DNA of 64,000 nt from CAVZCC01 sp963773765 (GCA_963773765.1 CAVZCC010000006.1:558001-622000), one strand, 5' to 3'. Shown: positions 36,737 to 46,605, counted from the stretch's first letter. Notes: generated from the sequence alone by a model not told the origin. Made by a program: numbers and translations.

Positions 36737-36754
36737 ACCGACCGACCGACCGAC
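36737..36754 (+). repeat. ACCG tetranucleotide repeat (4.5 units)
   Basis: ACCG is repeated four and a half times in the 5' leader of the next gene, 24 bases before its ATG. Length variation there could alter leader structure; nothing more can be said. Confidence 0.5.
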
Positions 36755-36777
36755 GCCACGATCGCCGAGGGAGCGCC

Positions 36778-37296
36778 ATGAACCAGAAGCTGTTGGCCAT
36801 GCTGAACGAGGCCGAGCAGGAACTCATCCGTGAGACCGAGCCCGGGCGGCTGGCCGAACTGGACGAGGACGAACTGCTGGACCTCCACACCCGGGTCCGG
36901 CGGGCCCGGACCAAGTACTCCAAGCTCTACCGCCGCCGGGCCGGCAAGCAGGTGGCGGCCGAGGCCTCCCGTGGTCGTGCCAGCGCCGCCAACGCCCGCA
37001 CCCGGGTCAAGGCGGAGGTGTTCGAGGACGCCCTGGCCGCGGTGAGCCGCCGTCTGGCCGCGGTGGCCAAGGCCAGTGCGGCGGAGATCCGGGCCGAGCG
37101 CCTGGCCGCCGCCCGCGGGGAGCGGGCCGGGTCCGCGGCGCCGGCCACGCCCGCCGCGCCGTCCGGGGGCGGGTCGCGGAGCCGCGCCGTCAAGCGGGGC
37201 GGGGACGACAGCCTCCGCTCGCCCGTCGCCAAGAAGGCCACCGCGTCCACCCGGGCCGAGGGCAAGCGCCGGCAGGCCAAGCGGGACGGCCGCTGA
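36778..37296 (+). CDS. Basic helical protein of unknown function
   Basis: 172 residues, no known family. The N-terminal part is helical and acidic (LLAMLNEAEQELIRETEPGR, LAELDEDELLDLHTRVRRA). From residue 40 it becomes strongly basic with two helices, and the last 50 residues are a Lys/Arg-rich disordered tail (KRGGDDSLRSPVAKKATAST, then RAEGKRRQAKRDGR). It has no membrane segment or signal peptide. Net charge and tail suggest nucleic-acid or ribosome binding, but this is inference. GAGGGA precedes the ATG. It lies 45 bases before the first tldE paralogue and may be in the same transcript. Confidence 0.65.
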   Translation: MNQKLLAMLNEAEQELIRETEPGRLAELDEDELLDLHTRVRRARTKYSKLYRRRAGKQVAAEASRGRASAANARTRVKAEVFEDALAAVSRRLAAVAKASAAEIRAERLAAARGERAGSAAPATPAAPSGGGSRSRAVKRGGDDSLRSPVAKKATASTRAEGKRRQAKRDGR

Positions 37297-37341
37297 CGTG
37301 ACCTCCCCCACGGGCCGGAACCGGCGGACAGGCCCCACGCC

Positions 37342-38691
37342 ATGACCCCCGAGGAGCTGTTGGTGGTGGCCGACCGGGTGCTCGAGCGGGCCGGTCCGGG
37401 CGAGGAGATGGAGGCGGTCGTCACCTGGAGCCGGGACACGGAGGTGCGGGCCTACGGCGGTGAGGTGGAGCACTTCGTCTCCGCGGAGGACGCCGGCGTG
37501 GGCGTGCGCATCATCCGCGACGGCCGCCAGGGGCTGGCCTGGGTGGGTGTGCTGGACGACGACGCGCTGGGTGAGTGCGTGGCCGAGGCCCGGGACAACG
37601 CCGCGTTCGGGACGCCGGACCCGCACGCCGGCCTGGCCCGACCGGACGGCGTCGCGGTGACGGAGCTGCCGCTGTTCGACGAGCGCCTCCTGGCCGTGCC
37701 CACCGAGGAGAAGATCCGCCTGGCCATCGAGCTGGAGCGGACGGTGCTGGCCGCGGACCCGCGGATGGTCGGACTGGAGTCCGCCGACTACGCAGACTCG
37801 GTGGGGGCCAGCGCCATCGTGTCCACCGTGGGGGTGCGCGCCGCAGGGGCCGAGACCTCGGCGTTCCTGGGCAGCTGGGCCCTGGCGGGCGACGACCGGG
37901 AGACGACCACCGGGTTCGGCTTCTCGGTCGGGCGGACCGCCGAGGACCTGGACCCGGGCGCGGCCGCCGCCGACGCCGCGCAGCGCTGCCTGTCCATGCT
38001 GGGGGCGGCCAAGGCGGCCAGCGAGCGCCTGACCGTGGTGTTCGACCCCTACGTCACCTCGCAGTTCCTGGGGCTGGTGGCCGAACTGCTGTCCGGCGAG
38101 GCCGTCCTGCGGGGCCGGTCCGCGTTCGGGGGGCGGCTCGGCGAGTCGGTCGCGGCGCCGTCGGTCACCCTCTCCGACGACCCCTGTGACCCGCTGGCCC
38201 CCACCGCGGCCGATGTCGACGGAGAGGGCCTGGCCTGTCGCCGGGTCCCGCTGCTGGACCGTGGGGTGCTGCAGGGCTACCTCCAGAACGCGTACACCGG
38301 CCGGGCATCGGGTGGGGCCTCCACCGGGTCGGCCCAGCGGGGCAGCCACCGGTCCGTGCCCGGGGTCGGGCCCCGCGTGGTCAAGCTGGTCCCGGGCGCG
38401 CTGTCCCCGGCCCAGGTCATGGCCCAGGTCGGCGACGGCCTGCTGGTCCGGGAGGTGTCCGGCCTGCACTCCGGGGTGAACCCCGTGTCGGGTGACCTCT
38501 CGGTGGGCATCGAGGGGCTGCGCATCCGCGGCGGCGAGGTGGCGGAGCCGATCCGGGAGGTCACGATCGGCTCCACGCTGCAGCGCATGCTGGCGGACGT
38601 GGTGGCCGTCGGCGACGACCTCACCTACTTCCCCTGGGAGTCGACCGGGGTCACGCTCGCCGTCGCGGACGTGACCATGTCCGGGACCTGA
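37342..38691 (+). CDS. TldE/PmbA-type protease subunit, copy 1
   Basis: 449 residues, intact. TldE subunits resemble TldD but lack the HExxxH-like zinc site, as here. Recognisable segments are AYGGEVEHFVSAEDAGVGVR, SERLTVVFDPYVTSQFLGLV, LLSGEAVLRGRSAF, LQNAYTGRASGGASTGSAQR and GLHSGVNPVSGDLSVGIEGL. It probably pairs with the tldD product at 32.8-34.2 kb. It is followed after five bases by a second tldE paralogue. The two share the same motif order, so this is a tandem duplication whose products have diverged. Confidence 0.9.
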   Translation: MTPEELLVVADRVLERAGPGEEMEAVVTWSRDTEVRAYGGEVEHFVSAEDAGVGVRIIRDGRQGLAWVGVLDDDALGECVAEARDNAAFGTPDPHAGLARPDGVAVTELPLFDERLLAVPTEEKIRLAIELERTVLAADPRMVGLESADYADSVGASAIVSTVGVRAAGAETSAFLGSWALAGDDRETTTGFGFSVGRTAEDLDPGAAAADAAQRCLSMLGAAKAASERLTVVFDPYVTSQFLGLVAELLSGEAVLRGRSAFGGRLGESVAAPSVTLSDDPCDPLAPTAADVDGEGLACRRVPLLDRGVLQGYLQNAYTGRASGGASTGSAQRGSHRSVPGVGPRVVKLVPGALSPAQVMAQVGDGLLVREVSGLHSGVNPVSGDLSVGIEGLRIRGGEVAEPIREVTIGSTLQRMLADVVAVGDDLTYFPWESTGVTLAVADVTMSGT

Positions 38692-38696
38692 CCACC

Positions 38697-40080
38697 ATGG
38701 CCGACCGACCACCACGACCCGAACGGAGCACTCACGCCGTGAGCGACCTGCTGGACCTGGCCCGCGGCGTGCTGGCCGGCGCGCACGCCGGCGAGGAGGT
38801 GGAGGTGGTGGTCGGGCGCGCCACGTCGACCACCGTCAAGGTCTACGGCGGGCGAGGTGGAGTCCCTCACCTCGGCCGGTACCTCCGGCGCCGGGGTCCG
38901 GGTGATCCGGGACGGGCGGCAGGGGTTCGCCCACTGCGGCTCGCTGGAGGTCGACGTCCTGGCCGAGACGCTGGCCGAGGCCCGGGACAACTGCTCCTTC
39001 GGCGAACCGGACGAGTGCAACGGCCTGGCCGTGCCCGACGGGGTCGCGCCGGTGCCGCAGGATGCCTGGTCCGACGCGGTGGTCGACTTCGCCCCGGAGG
39101 CCAAGGTCGCCCTCGCCCTGGACCTGGAGCGCCGGGTGCTGGGCCAGGACCCCCGGGTGACCGCGGCGCGCACCACCGCCTTCGGTGACGGGTGGGGGGA
39201 GAGCGCCATCGTCTCCACCGCCGGGATCGAGGCGGTGCACCGGGGCGCCTCCTGCACGTTGTCCACCCAGCCCCTGGCCCGGGACGGGGACGAGACCCAG
39301 ATCGGGTGGGCCTACGACGCCGGCCGGGATCCCGCCGGGCTGGACCTGCAGCGGGTGGCGGACGAGGCCGTGATGCGGGCCACCCGGCTGCTGGGGGCCA
39401 CCAAGCCGCCGTCGGCGCGGATGACGATCCTGCTGGAGCCGCGGCTGGCGGCCACGCTGCTGTCGGTGGTGTCCGGCATGCTGTCGGGCGAGGCCGTGCT
39501 CAAGGGCCGGTCCCCGTTCGCGGACCGGGTGGGGGAGCAGGTGGCGTCGCCCCTGCTCACCCTGGTCGACGACCCCACCCGCTCCGAGTCGCTCGGCGCG
39601 GAGGAGTTCGACGGCGAGGGTCTGGCCTGCCGACCCAACCAGTTGGTCCGGGCCGGGGTCCTGCACGGGTTCCTCCAGAACTCCTACACCGGCCGGCGCA
39701 GCGGCACGGCCTCCACGGGCTCCGCCGTCCGGGGCACCCGGTCGCTGCCGGGGGTGGGGGCCCAGCTCCTGGTCATGGAGCCGGGTGCCCGGTCCTTCGA
39801 CGAGCTGGCGGCATCGATCGGCGACGGCCTCTACGTCACGTCCTTCGCCGGCCTGCACTCCGGCGTGAACCCCGTGTCGGGCGACTTCTCCGTGGGGGCC
39901 GACGGCCTGCTGATCCGTGGCGGTGAGCTGGCCGCACCGGTGCGTGAGATGACGATGGCATCCACGTTGCAGCGGCTGCTGCTGGACATCCGGGAGGTGG
40001 GGGGCGACTTCGAGTGGCTTCCCGGCGGGGACGGCGCGTGCTCGCTCGTCATCGACGACGTGTCCGTCTCCGGCGCCTGA
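38697..40080 (+). CDS. TldE/PmbA-type protease subunit, copy 2, frame broken once
   Basis: About 460 residues once an extra G near 38852 is removed (VKVYGG joins EVESLTSAGTSGAGVRVI). Family segments: LLEPRLAATLLSVVSGMLSG, EAVLKGRSPF, LQNSYTGRRSGTASTGSAVR and GLHSGVNPVSGDFSVGADGL, the last nearly identical to copy 1. No zinc motif. It starts five bases after copy 1, in one operon. An ATG at 38697 gives a 16-residue leader; a GTG at 38739 (VSDLLDLARGVLAG) is the better conserved start. Two TldE forms with one TldD may allow two heterodimers with different substrates; that is inference. Confidence 0.85.
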
Positions 40081-40107
40081 GCCGTCACACCCACCAGGCC
40101 GGATCGT

Positions 40108-41505
40108 TCAGGACGCGGGACCCGTGCCGCCGGCGTCGCCACCATCGTCGTCGCCCAGGTCCAGGAAGTCCGGGATCTCGAACGGCTCGTCCAGCTCCGG
40201 CAGCTCGCCCAGCTGGTCCGTCTCGATGCCGACGCGGGCCAGCCAGAGCCCGGGGGCGTCCAACTCGGCCGGCGTGGGCAGGTGCTCGGTGTCGGACCAC
40301 AGCTGGTCCAGCACCTCGGTGCCGGCCCGGTCCACCAGGCCGGACACGAAGGCGGCGCCGCGGTCGAAGGTGGCCTGGGACAGCTCCAGCCCGAACAACC
40401 GCTCGACGAACCGGCTCTCGGGGCCGAAGTCCACCCGCCGTCGCCGCAGGGCCTCGGTGACCCGCTGGTACTCGGGCAGGAGCCGCCCGCCGATGGTGTC
40501 CAGCACGTGGTCCACGTAGCCCTCGATGGTGGCCACCAGCGCCTCCAGGAGGGGCATGAGCTGGCGCTGGCGCTCCGACTGCATGGCTCCCAGGAGGATG
40601 TCCGGATCCCCGGCGAGCCGCTGCAGGGCGGCCATGTCCGGCTCGCCCGAGCCCAACAGGTCCGGGACGCCCAGTTCCTGCATCCGCCGCTCCATGTCGC
40701 CCACGTCGTCGCTGAAGCTGGACGCGTACTCCGAGAGGAGCTCGTCGAGGCGGGCCCGGACGTGGGGGATGTTCAGGACCTGGTGGTGTGCGACGTCCGA
40801 CAGGCAGACCCACAGCCGGATGGCGTCATGGGGCAGGCTCCACTCGTCCGCGAACTCGTCGACGTTGGCCAGCACCATGGTGAGCGGCTCGCCGGCGGGA
40901 CGGGGCAGCGGGAGCTCGTAGTGGCCCAGGGCCCGTGCCGCCAGGTGTCCTGCGGTGCTCCCGGCCATCATGCCCAGCAACATGGGACCCATCATCCCCA
41001 TGACCTGGCGGATCAGTGCCTCCGGCGGCATCCCCGCCATGCCGGGCATCCCGGGGATGGAGCCCTCCATGCCCTCGCCCTCGTCCAGCTCCTTCTCCAG
41101 CTCGCCGAGCTGGGCCTGCAGGGCCTTGCCCAGGCTGCCGGAGAGGCGCTCCAGCAACGGGCGTTCGTCGTCCAGGAACCGCCGGGCCCACTGGGTGCGG
41201 TTCAGGGGCTCCAGGCGGACGGAGTCCAGGGCCCGTCCGGTGACCTCCTGGACCTGCAGTTCGGCCACCCGGGCCAGTTGCTCCACCGCGAGGCGGTCCA
41301 TGGGGTCCACGTTGGACTCCGGCCGTCCCTGCGATGCGATGGAGCCGGCCAGCTGCGCCGCGGCGTCCCAGCTGCCACCGGACCCGCCGGAGAGCATCCG
41401 GGACAGGTCCTGGAGGAAGAACCCCATGTCCGCGAACGGATTCTGGGGGGTGTCGTCATCGCCGTCGTTCGGCCCGAACGGACCCGAGGTGCTCACGGCC
41501 TGCAT
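40108..41505 (-). CDS. Putative zinc-dependent metalloprotease (DUF2342/zincin-like family)
   Basis: 465 residues. The actinobacterial family is recognised by its layout: a Gly/Asp-rich N-terminus with NPFADMGFFLQDLSRMLSGG, a methionine-rich stretch (EALIRQVMGMMGPMLLGMMA), the segment DEFADEWSLPHDAIRLWVCL followed by SDVAHHQVLNIPHVRARL, then LLEALVATIEGYVDHVLDTI, and a C-terminal FVERLFGLELSQATFDRGAAF. The EGYVDHV segment is where a zinc helix is expected; the first position is Tyr, so metal binding is uncertain. Biological role is unknown. It is intact and has its own hairpin upstream, the end of the preceding minus-strand gene. Confidence 0.8.
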   Translation of the reverse strand: MQAVSTSGPFGPNDGDDDTPQNPFADMGFFLQDLSRMLSGGSGGSWDAAAQLAGSIASQGRPESNVDPMDRLAVEQLARVAELQVQEVTGRALDSVRLEPLNRTQWARRFLDDERPLLERLSGSLGKALQAQLGELEKELDEGEGMEGSIPGMPGMAGMPPEALIRQVMGMMGPMLLGMMAGSTAGHLAARALGHYELPLPRPAGEPLTMVLANVDEFADEWSLPHDAIRLWVCLSDVAHHQVLNIPHVRARLDELLSEYASSFSDDVGDMERRMQELGVPDLLGSGEPDMAALQRLAGDPDILLGAMQSERQRQLMPLLEALVATIEGYVDHVLDTIGGRLLPEYQRVTEALRRRRVDFGPESRFVERLFGLELSQATFDRGAAFVSGLVDRAGTEVLDQLWSDTEHLPTPAELDAPGLWLARVGIETDQLGELPELDEPFEIPDFLDLGDDDGGDAGGTGPAS

Positions 41506-41513
41506 GGTAGGGG

Positions 41514-41553
41514 TCCGGGCCCCGGGGAGCTTCGCGGCTCCCCGGGGCCCGGA
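41514..41553 (-). terminator. 17-bp perfect stem after the PKD-protein gene
   Basis: TCCGGGCCCCGGGGAGC (41514-41530) and GCTCCCCGGGGCCCGGA (41537-41553) are exact complements around TTCGCG, which includes a UUCG loop. It lies 56 bases past the stop of the giant exported protein and 9 bases before the start of the metalloprotease gene, so it should separate the two transcripts. It is the longest stem in the window. Confidence 0.75.
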
Positions 41554-41608
41554 CGGCCCCGCCCCAGCTGTGCTGTCTCAGACCGTGCTGCCTGAGGGTG
41601 GTGCTGCC

Positions 41609-44600
41609 TCAGACGGCGCTGACGGTGATGGCCCGTGTGATGGTGGCCGCCTTGCCCCACCCGTCCGTGGTGGTGAGGGTCACCGTGTAGGTGCCCGCCG
41701 CCGGGAAGGTGTGGGCCATGGCCGACGTGGTGGCCGTCGGCGTGCCGTCACCGAAGTTCCACAGGTAGGTGATGGTGTCGCCGAGGTTCGGGTCGAGCGA
41801 GCCGACGCCGGAGATGTTGCACACCAGCAGCGTGCACGACGGCGGGTTGATCACCGGGACCGGGGCGCACGTTGGCCGGCGGCTCGGCGATGGTGACCGT
41901 GCCGGTGGCCGTCGCCGTGAGGCCGTACTCGTCCTTGGCCGTCAGCGTCACCGTGTAGGTGTTCGCCGCCGTGTAGGTCCGGATCGGGCACCGGGCCGGA
42001 GCCCGTGCCCGTTGCCGAAGTTCCACGAGTAGGTCAGCGTCGGTGCGTTCTCGTCGGTCGAGGTCGCGGCCGTCGAAGGTGCACACGTTGTCGGCGCAGG
42101 TGTAGGTGAAGGCGGCCACCGGCGGCAGGTTGGTGGCCGGGGCCGACACCGTCACGTGGCGCACGCTGGGCACGAGCGGTGACGAGGCCGTGCTGGTCGA
42201 CGCCCCGCACCAGCACCGTGTAGGCGCCCGCCGGGATGACCGGCGTGGTGTAGGAGAAGTTCGACCCGGGCGAGCCGGGGCTGTTCAGGAACGCCGTCCG
42301 CCAGCTCGCGGTGGTGCTGGTGAACGTGCCGCGTCGAGCTCATGTACTGGCCCGAGGCTGTTGCACGATGGCCACCTGGGCGCTGGGCGATGCTGACTGG
42401 TCGTCCTCGAGCCGGCCGCTGACGAAGATGCGGGACTCGGTGAAGGCCGTGCCCTCGGTCGGGCGCGAGCAGGTCCTCCGTCACCGTCGGCGGCAGGTCA
42501 CCCGGGTACACCTGGTAGCGGGCGGTGGCGCCGGTGGTGGACGGGTCCTGCTGGCCGGCGGTGTCGAAGGCGTAGGCGACCACGTCGTAGTCACCCTGGG
42601 TCGGCAGGTCGACCGGCAGGGTCCAGGTCGGTGCTGGTCGCCCCCGGGCTCGCCAGGGTGGCGTCGAGCAGCGAGAAGGCCGCCGCCATCGTGCCGTTCG
42701 GCCTGGACGTAGCGGTCGCTGTCGCGCTCCCGGACGGTCACCTTGACCGCCGGCGACCCCGAGGTCGTCGGTGGCCGTGCCGGCCAGGTCCAGGTGCAGG
42801 ACCTGCAGGCCGGTCTGGGTGCCGGTCACGTTGAGCAGCCCGTTCGGGAAGCGCGTCACCGGGGACCTGGACGTTGATGGTCAGCCGGCCCTGGTTGGTG
42901 GTCGACGTCGTCAGGTCCAGGTCGTCGGTGGCCCGCACCGAGAACGAGTAGGTGCCCGGGCGTCAGGTTGAACGGCGTGGTGTAGGACCAGTTGTAGCTG
43001 GACGCCGGTGAGGTTCGCCGGCGAGATCCGGTACCAGCCGGCGATCGACGTCCGCGCCCCAGGTGCCGTCGGAGGCGAGGTTCTCCCGGGTGGTGGTGTT
43101 GCGCAGCGAGATCTCGACGTTGTCGAGGCCCTCGTCGTCGGTGGCCGAGCCCGAGAAGGTGAGCGGGCTACCCGGGGCCATCGTCGAGCGGCGCGCGTCG
43201 CCGTCGGCGGGTTCACCACCGCCGGGCTGGTGACGGCGACCGTCGGGGCGATGGCCGTGGCGCTGACGATCCAGGTCGCGGTCCGCGCTGCGCAGGTCGG
43301 ACTGGCCCGCGGTGTCGACCGCGATGGCCTGCATCGTCCACTCGCCCTCGTAGGGGACGGTCACCTCGTAGCGACCAGGTGGCGCTCGTGGCGCCGATCA
43401 CGTCGGGCGTGCCGCGGAAGGTGTTGTAGGTCGGCGTCGGTCGTGCCGTCGTCCTGCAGGTAGCGGTTCTGGGCGTCACGGAAGGTGTAGGTGATCGAGT
43501 TGACGCCGAAGTCGTCGCTGGCCGTGCCGGTGACGATGAAGGTGGTGGTCGGGATGACGCTGCCCGCCGGGCCGGCTGATGCCGGTGCGTCGGGCGTCTG
43601 GTCGGCCAGGCCGAAGGTCTCGAACTTCTTGATCGCCTTGGTGGCGTCGCTGCGTGCCGTTGACGGCGAAGGTCTTGGCCTGCACCTGCAGCTCGCCGGT
43701 TGCCGGTGAGCGTCAGCGGCAGCGACCAGGCGGTCGAGGTGGCGTCGGGCGATGGCCAGGGTCGCGTTGATGGTGTTGGCCGCGCCCCAGGTGGTCAGGT
43801 CGTCCTGCAGGTACCGGTTGTTGTCGCGGTTGATGATCTCGACCTGCACCCGGCGCACCCCGCTGGTGGCGGTCGCGGTGCCGTCGATGACGAACTCGCT
43901 CGCCGGCCTCCTCGACGCGGCCCTCGATCGGGTTGGTGATGGTGGTCTCGTTGGCGCCGGGCGCGGGCACGCTGTTGAAGTCGTAGAAGGCGACGCGACC
44001 GACGTTGACGCCGCCCTGGGTCGTGGCGTCACCGCCGGTGACGACGCCCGCGCGGGGTGACCAGCATGGCCTTGTTGCCCTCGAAGGAGTTCGAGCCGGG
44101 GTTCCACTCCAGGGCCTTGCCGGTGGCGGGGTCGATGGCGCCGATGTGGTCGCGGCGTGACGATGTCGTCGCCGAGGCCGTAGCCGGCCAGGCCCTGGCC
44201 CGTGGCCGTAGCCCACGTTGTCCAGGCCCGGCCACGGGTCGCTTGGCCGTGGGGGACTCCTTGTAGTTGAAGTGGCCGCCGAGGTAGACGGCGCTGCTCG
44301 CTGATGGCGACCGAGTAGACGCTGTCGAACAGGCGCGAGATCCACAGCGGCTGCACGTTGTCGCCGCCGTCGATCGGGAAGGCCATCGGCGGTGTCGTTG
44401 ATCGGCGGGCGGTCGCCGCCGGAGCCGCTGCTCACGACGAAGTACTGGCCGTTGGGGGAGATGGCGCCGGCGTAGATGCGCTGGATGCCGCCGACGAACT
44501 GCAGGTTGTCGTCCCACAGGCGGGTGCGCCACGGGAGCAGCTGCTTGGTCTGCGGTGTTGATGAGGCCGACGCCGTAGCGGTCCTGGCCGGCGATCTGGC

Positions 44601-45335
44601 GGCCGGTGTGCACGACCAGCAGCTTGCTGTCGTCGGGGGTCAGCACCAGCGCCTGCACGGTGAGCAGCGCCGTTGACGCCGATGCCGCCGGAGAGGTTGT
44701 TGACGAAGCCGGTGTCGACGCGCGCCGGTGGTGGCGCTCACGGCGGCGAGACCGACGCGGGCGACGTTGTTGATCGTGGTGAACTGGCCGCCGATGTAGA
44801 CGGTGGTGTTGGTCGCCTCGATCGAGGTGGCCGCGGCCGTTGGCGTTCGCGGTGAAGCCGGTGACCGTGGCGCCGGTGGTCGGGTTGAGCGACGGCGACC
44901 TTGCGCTTGGTCACGCCGTTCACGGTGTTGAAGCGGCCGACCGACGAAGAGCTTGGTGCCGTCGGGCGAGGCCTCGATCTCGGTGACGCTGCCGCCGCCG
45001 AACGTGGGCCGGAAGGTGGTGTCGACCAGGCCCGGTGTCGATGTTGTACGACGCCAGGTAGGCGCTGGTTGTAGGTGGTGGTGTTGCCGGGCGCGTTGTT
45101 CTGGATCGAGGTGAAGCCGCCGGCGATGAACACGCGGTTGCCGATGTACTCGAGGTCGAAGATCTCACCGGTGGTGATCCGGGGCATGTTCGGTGCGCGG
45201 CGTGGCCGGCACCAGGCAGGTGTGGCCCGGCACGGGCTGGGCCGCGCCGGCCTCCTCGGCCACCACGGGCAGCAGGACTGCCATGGATGCCAGGACGGAC
45301 AGAACGACGGATGACCAAAAGTACTTGCGCAACAT
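41609..45335 (-). pseudogene. Giant exported beta-propeller/Ig-like/PKD protein, frame broken many times
   Basis: About 1240 residues spread over all three frames with roughly thirty or more one-base shifts; every case I followed is an extra base, and the residues on both sides stay good. The N-terminus is a signal peptide (MLRKYFWSSVVLSVLASMAV, cleavage after AGAA). Next come propeller-like repeats: VFIAGGFTSIQN, VVGRFNTVNGVTK, GGQF-type blades, and later AIDPATGKALEWNPGSN. Then three to five Ig-like repeats with the pattern GTASDDFGVNSITYTFRDAQ, NRYLQDDGT. Two PKD domains close the protein (TYTVTLTAKDEYGLTAT; YLWNFGDGTPTATTS with AGTYTVTLTTTDGWG). Likely a cell-surface adhesin or binding protein. 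As given it cannot be translated; I think the sequence is faulty rather than the gene dead. Confidence 0.8.
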
Positions 45336-45385
45336 TGCCGGTTTCCCCTGCTCGAACTCCCGAGGGACGGAAGTGACGTAGGGCG

Positions 45386-45413
45386 ACTGTACGTGCCGGG
45401 AGCGGGGCGTCAA
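45386..45413 (-). promoter_or_regulatory. Promoter of the giant exported protein gene
   Basis: On the minus strand TTGACG (45413-45408) and TACAGT (45391-45386) are 16 bases apart. The predicted leader of about 44 bases includes AGGGGAAA before the ATG at 45335. The rest of the 278-base region up to the next gene holds no other clear signal on this strand. Confidence 0.55.
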
Positions 45414-45613
45414 GAGGGCAAACACCCGGTTACGTAGGGAATATCAGCACGCATCCGTAACGGTCGCGCGACAGGTGTGGACCGCGCCACGCTTGGTGGG
45501 ATTCGCGGGGGTCAAGCGCGGGTTGAGGGTGAGGGTCGCGCCGGTGCGGGGGTCGGTCCGGCGTCCGCGACGGTAGGGTCGCCGGTCATGGTCGATCAGC
45601 GCGGGTCGGTGCC

Positions 45614-46585
45614 GTGACCACCGTGGCCGTCGACGGGCCCACCACGGTGCTGGGCCGCCGGGTCGCCGCGCTGGCCCGGGCCGAGGATGGCGTCGCGGTG
45701 GTGCACGCACCGACCCGCCTGGGTCACGTCGACGGGGACCACCTGGTGGTGCTCGCCCCCGGGCCGGGCCCGGAGGTGGACGGGTCCACGGTGGGCGGCG
45801 TCGGGCTGGACGCGGCGGTGAGGCTCCTGGAGCGCACCACCGCCACCCAGGTGGTGGTCCTGTCCACGGCCATGGTCTACGGCGCCCGGCCGGACAACCC
45901 GGTCCCGCTCACGGAGGACGCCGAGGTCCGTCCCAACCGGGGATGTCGGTTCGCGCTGGCCCGGGCCGAACTGGAGCGGGCGGCGGAGGACCTCCGACGG
46001 CGCCGGCCCGGGGTGCGGGTCGCCGTCCTGCGGCCCTCGGTGTGCACCGCCGGGACGGAGGAGCGCGACTGGCTGGAGCGTTCGGCGTGGCACGCCCGCT
46101 CGGTCCGACACCAGGGCACCGAACGGCTGGGGCAGTTCCTGCACGTGGAGGACCTGGCCCGTGCCATCGAGTTCGCACGGCGTTCGGGGCTCGACGGCGT
46201 GTTCAACGTGGCGCCGGACGGGTGGTTGTCCGAGCGCGACCAACTGGAACTGGTGGGGGCCGGGCGGCCGCCGCGGTTGGACCCCATCGTGTCGAGGTGG
46301 CTGTCACGCACCCGGTGGTCGGTGGGGGCGGCCTCCACGCCACCGGACGTGTTCCCCTACACGCGCTGGTCCTGGGTGGTCTCCAACGAGCGGTTGCGGG
46401 CCGCGGGATGGGAGCCCGTCCACACCAACGAGGAGAGCTTCGTCATGGGGCACCGGGCCGGATGGTGGTCGTCGCTCACCGCCGACCAGCGCCAGGCGGT
46501 CTCGCTGGGTGGCGGTGCGCTCGGTGTGGTCGCGGTCGGGGTCGCGGCGTGGGCCGTGGTCCGGCGGGTGCTCCGGGAGCGGTGA
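45614..46585 (+). CDS. NAD-dependent epimerase/dehydratase-like protein with degenerate motifs and C-terminal membrane helix
   Basis: 323 residues of the extended SDR type. VVVLSTAMVYGARPDNP and RPSVCTAGTEERDWLERSAW, then GQFLHVEDLARAIEFARRSG, are epimerase-like. The cofactor loop is unusual: VAVDGPTTVLGRRVA replaces the GxxGxxG motif. The YxxxK pair is not visible; the equivalent segment reads CRFALARAELERA, with Phe and Arg. The C-terminus has a membrane helix (LGVVAVGVAAWAVV) and RRVLRER. It may therefore bind but not turn over its ligand. GTG start; TAGGGT at 45574 is the likely -10. It converges with the PDZ-protein gene. Confidence 0.72.
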   Translation: MTTVAVDGPTTVLGRRVAALARAEDGVAVVHAPTRLGHVDGDHLVVLAPGPGPEVDGSTVGGVGLDAAVRLLERTTATQVVVLSTAMVYGARPDNPVPLTEDAEVRPNRGCRFALARAELERAAEDLRRRRPGVRVAVLRPSVCTAGTEERDWLERSAWHARSVRHQGTERLGQFLHVEDLARAIEFARRSGLDGVFNVAPDGWLSERDQLELVGAGRPPRLDPIVSRWLSRTRWSVGAASTPPDVFPYTRWSWVVSNERLRAAGWEPVHTNEESFVMGHRAGWWSSLTADQRQAVSLGGGALGVVAVGVAAWAVVRRVLRER

Positions 46586-46605
46586 GCACGTGCACCGCCG
46601 GGGCC

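Noticed and set aside
36737..36754. ACCG repeat as a CRISPR or phase-variation element
   Set aside because: Only 4.5 tetranucleotide units in a leader, with no spacers and no effect on any reading frame.
41609..45335. Programmed frameshifting or phase variation to explain the many frames of the PKD protein
   Set aside because: Dozens of shifts at non-repetitive sites, without slippery sequences or downstream stem-loops, cannot all be recoding signals. Base-insertion errors explain them more simply.
45428..45461. GTTACG...CGTAAC inverted repeat upstream of the giant exported protein gene
   Set aside because: Arms of six bases separated by 21 bases occur by chance; it lies upstream of the likely -35 and has no second copy.
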